Origin: Hymenobacter chitinivorans DSM 11115 | Lineage (GTDB): Bacteria > Bacteroidota > Bacteroidia > Cytophagales > Hymenobacteraceae | Assembly: GCF_002797555.1 (NCBI RefSeq) | Contig: NZ_PGFA01000005.1 | Span: 62,001 to 126,000, forward strand | Length of the DNA stretch: 64,000 nucleotides | Direction of reading: 5' to 3' | In this document: positions 61,497-64,000 of the stretch, piece by piece | Numbering within the stretch: the stretch's first letter is position 1 | How the letters are laid out: every line of letters begins with the position of its first letter | Program-made: the position numbers and the translations under genes | Notes under the pieces: model-generated | Seen by the model: only the letters and a program-made list of their open reading frames with translations | The model's database searches: none | What the model was told of the DNA's origin: nothing

Positions 61497-62954
61497 ATGC
61501 AGCACGTATCGCCTGTACGGGAGCCGCTCGTAACCGGGGGGAAATCGTACCACGACGTCACTCAAGACGTGTGCCGCCAGGTAGAAGCCGCCCCCAATGT
61601 TCGGTGGATGGCCGCCCTGAGCGTAGCGCTCTTTTTCCTCGGTGTATTCCTGTACTCCGTGTACCGCACCCTGTGGTTCGGTATCGGGGAATGGGGTCTG
61701 AACAAAACCGTCGGCTGGGCCTGGGACATCACCAACTTCGTGTGGTGGGTAGGTATCGGTCACGCCGGCACCCTGATTTCGGCAGTTCTGCTGCTGTTCC
61801 GTCAGAAGTGGCGGAGCTCCATCAACCGCGCTGCAGAAGCTATGACGATCTTCGCCGTAATCTGCGCCGCCATGTTCCCGGTACTGCACATGGGCCGTCC
61901 GTGGCTCGCTTACTGGGTATTCCCCCTGCAAAACACCTTCGGCTCGCTGTGGGTGAACTTCAATTCGCCCCTGCTGTGGGACGTATTCGCCATCTCGACT
62001 TACTTCACCGTGTCGCTGGTGTTCTGGTACACGGGTCTGGTACCCGACTTCGCTACCATCCGGGACCGGGCTAAAGGTCCGATTGCCAAAGTAGCTTACT
62101 CGCTGCTGAGCATGGGCTGGACGGGTTCGGCCAAGCACTGGAGCCGCTACGAAACCGTGTCGCTGATTCTGGCCGGTGTTTCGACTCCGCTGGTACTCTC
62201 GGTACACACCATTGTATCGATGGACTTTGCTACCTCGGTTGTACCGGGCTGGCACACCACCATCTTCCCTCCCTACTTCGTGGCCGGTGCTATCTTCTCG
62301 GGCTTCGCCATGGTACTGACCCTGATGCTTATCACCCGGGTCGTATTCAAGCTGGAAGATTACATCACGATGGAGCACATCGCCCTCATGAATAAAATCA
62401 TGATGATTACCGGCTCTATCGTAGGGGTAGCTTACATCACCGAGTTCTTCATTGCCTGGTATTCGCAGGTTGAGTTCGAGCAGTATGCTTTCATCAACCG
62501 CGCTACCGGTCCGTACTGGTGGGCTTACTGGTCGATGATGACCTGCAACGTAATTACGCCCCAGCTGGTGTGGATTCGCAAAGTACGCTACAGCATCCCG
62601 CTGACCTTCGTGCTCTCGATCATTGTTAACATCGGTATGTGGTTCGAGCGTTTCGTAATTATCGTTACCTCGCTGCACCGCGACTACCTGCCTTCGAGCT
62701 GGGTAATGTTCTCGCCCACGATTATCGACATCGGTATTTATGTGGGTACGCTGGGCTTGTTCTTCACGCTGTTCCTGCTCTTCGCCAAGTTCTTCCCCGT
62801 GGTAAACATGGCTGAAGTGAAGACCGTGCTGAAATACACGGTGGACAACGGTCCGACCTACACCGGTCACGACCCGCACCACGACCTGATTCACAAGCCT
62901 ACCACCCACGGAGTGCCTGCCAATGCTCCGGTAAACTACAACAAGCATGACTAA
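61497..62954 (+). CDS. actC: Alternative complex III subunit ActC, NrfD-like membrane protein
   Basis: A 485-aa polytopic protein of the NrfD/PsrC family with about ten membrane helices. It is the quinol-binding and probably proton-moving subunit. Blocks include ITNFVWWVGIGHAGTLISAVLLLFRQKWR near residue 80, VLSVHTIVSMDFATSVVPGWHTTIFPPYFVAGAIFSG and IGMWFERFVIIVTSLHRDYLPSSW. The C-terminus is His-rich (GHDPHHDLIHKPTTH). It overlaps actD by 8 bp. Confidence 0.96.
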   Translation: MQHVSPVREPLVTGGKSYHDVTQDVCRQVEAAPNVRWMAALSVALFFLGVFLYSVYRTLWFGIGEWGLNKTVGWAWDITNFVWWVGIGHAGTLISAVLLLFRQKWRSSINRAAEAMTIFAVICAAMFPVLHMGRPWLAYWVFPLQNTFGSLWVNFNSPLLWDVFAISTYFTVSLVFWYTGLVPDFATIRDRAKGPIAKVAYSLLSMGWTGSAKHWSRYETVSLILAGVSTPLVLSVHTIVSMDFATSVVPGWHTTIFPPYFVAGAIFSGFAMVLTLMLITRVVFKLEDYITMEHIALMNKIMMITGSIVGVAYITEFFIAWYSQVEFEQYAFINRATGPYWWAYWSMMTCNVITPQLVWIRKVRYSIPLTFVLSIIVNIGMWFERFVIIVTSLHRDYLPSSWVMFSPTIIDIGIYVGTLGLFFTLFLLFAKFFPVVNMAEVKTVLKYTVDNGPTYTGHDPHHDLIHKPTTHGVPANAPVNYNKHD

Positions 62955-63471
62955 GCGCTTCGCCCTCGGCATCTTCGACGACGAAGACGTGCTGATGCAC
63001 GCCATTGAGAACGTCCGCGCGGCGGGTGTTAAAATCTACGAAGTGTTTACCCCGTTCCCCATCCACGGCATCGACGATGCTCTGGGTATCGAACGGTCCC
63101 GCCTGCCCATCGCCGCTTTCTTCTACGGCATGTGTGGCTTGGCCTTCGCCCTGTGGATGCAGATCTACATGCTGGGTTTCGACTGGCCGATGATTATTGG
63201 TGGTAAGCCCCACATTGCGCTGCCCGCCTTCATTCCAGTATCCTTCGAATTGACGGTGTTCTTTACCTGCCACGGCATGGTAATTACCTTCTACACGATC
63301 AGCAAGCTGTATCCCCGCTGGAGAACTCCGGTCCTGGATGTACGCTCGACGGACGACAAGTTCGTAATGGCCATTGAGATCAACGAAAGCACTGACCTCA
63401 ATAACTTGAGCAAGCTGCTGCGCGAGAATGGCGCCTCGGAGGTGAACGAAAAAGAAATGACTAAGAACTAA
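62947..63471 (+). CDS. actD: Alternative complex III subunit ActD (DUF3341)
   Basis: A 174-aa protein with two membrane helices (about 55-80 and 98-118) and short soluble ends. FDDEDVLMHAIENVRAAGVKIYEVFTPFPIHGID at the start is the DUF3341 signature. It anchors or stabilises the complex. It overlaps actC by 8 bp and its stop overlaps the actE start in TAATG, so translation is probably coupled. Confidence 0.95.
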   Translation: MTKRFALGIFDDEDVLMHAIENVRAAGVKIYEVFTPFPIHGIDDALGIERSRLPIAAFFYGMCGLAFALWMQIYMLGFDWPMIIGGKPHIALPAFIPVSFELTVFFTCHGMVITFYTISKLYPRWRTPVLDVRSTDDKFVMAIEINESTDLNNLSKLLRENGASEVNEKEMTKN

Positions 63472-64000
63472 TGACGCACACGCTGAAACTAGGTCTGCAA
63501 GCGTCGGCTATTCTATTTGCCTCGGTGCTGACTACAGCTTGTAACAAAGCTGATGACACGGGCTTGGAGTATGCGCCGCAGATGTACGAATCGATTCCGT
63601 ACGACCCGCTGCGCCAAGTAAACACCAATACGGTGAACCCCATGGGTATCAATGAGCGCACCCCGGTGGTGGGCACGGTACCCAGCGGTAAACTGGCTTA
63701 CTACTCGCACATTCCCAAGGATAGTGTGGGCACGGCTGAGCGCCGCCTGCGAAACCCTTACGCCTACACCAAGGCTAACTTGGAAGAAGGCAAGGTGCTC
63801 TACACTCGCATTTGCTCCCACTGCCACGGTGAGCAGGGCGACGGTCAGGGTCCGGTAGGGCAGAAGTTCAAGGGCGTGCCGAACTACTCGGCTGGTGCCT
63901 ACAAAACGATGAACGATGCGCACATCTACCACGTGATTCAGTGGGGACGTAACCGCATGATGCCCCACGGCTCGATTGTAAACCCCGAGGAGCGTTGGAA
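63471..64000 (+). CDS. actE: Alternative complex III subunit ActE, cytochrome c (runs off right edge)
   Basis: The first 176 codons are in the window. A lipoprotein signal ends in LTTAC (cysteine 24). The heme motif CSHCH is at residues 115-119, preceded by EEGKVLYTRI and followed by GEQGDGQGPVGQ, typical of ActE monoheme cytochromes. MMPHGS near the end contains the likely methionine ligand. The gene continues to the right; actF and the oxidase genes should follow. Confidence 0.93.
   Translation, partial: MTHTLKLGLQASAILFASVLTTACNKADDTGLEYAPQMYESIPYDPLRQVNTNTVNPMGINERTPVVGTVPSGKLAYYSHIPKDSVGTAERRLRNPYAYTKANLEEGKVLYTRICSHCHGEQGDGQGPVGQKFKGVPNYSAGAYKTMNDAHIYHVIQWGRNRMMPHGSIVNPEERW

Overview
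The window comes from a GC-rich member of the Bacteroidota, most like Hymenobacter or a close relative in the Cytophagales. This rests on SusC/SusD outer-membrane pairs, Bacteroidota-type promoter boxes (TAnnTTTG, once with TTTG exactly 19 nt upstream), an alternative complex III operon, the rpsF-rpsR-rplI ribosomal operon, and a prfB gene with an internal UGA frameshift site. No genome context was available, so the genus is an inference.

Layout. 1-10919 (all minus) is an array of nutrient-uptake genes: the first codons of one SusC, then a lipoprotein, a SusD and a SusC, then a second SusD and SusC. The second SusC is frameshifted by a third copy of a 10-bp tandem repeat. 11198-19756 (minus) holds prfB, ilvE, a cobalamin adenosyltransferase, an ABC ATPase, a 1017-aa membrane/TPR protein, gatC, an acyltransferase and a Nudix hydrolase. 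19911-20067 on the plus strand carries a promoter box, three stem-loops and a strong terminator but no gene: a candidate small RNA. 20201-23883 holds a small acidic protein, rnhB, and a signalling cluster of response regulator, CHASE3-HAMP histidine kinase and stand-alone CZB zinc protein. 24090-31017 has gcvT, comB, a MazG-like enzyme, dtd, a multi-pass membrane protein, mltG and a methyltransferase. 31311-36190 is a glyoxylate-shunt locus: a RamB-type regulator divergent from malate synthase and isocitrate lyase, with a palindrome in the shared promoter region. 36517-43438 has rnd, an SPFH protein, small proteins and a secreted M14 peptidase. 43514-50645 has two small secreted proteins, queA, a lipoprotein methyltransferase, two related lipoproteins and priA. 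50755-56457 has a DUF255 thioredoxin-like protein, a GSCFA protein with a very long Pro/Ala/Lys/Glu tail, and rplI-rpsR-rpsF. 56840-64000 is the start of the alternative complex III operon, actA-actB-actC-actD-actE, running off the right edge.

The gene content is mostly ordinary; the unusual material lies between genes. Two intergenic spaces (26695-26987 and 31018-31310), each almost exactly 293 bp, are filled from stop codon to start codon by nested imperfect inverted repeats. Three unrelated genes end in the same short motif at their stop codon. Two separate tandem arrays have a 21-bp period, and there are several perfect hairpins. These look like a family of mobile or self-propagating intergenic repeats that also serve as gene ends.

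No tRNA, rRNA, insertion-sequence transposase, CRISPR array or prophage was seen.
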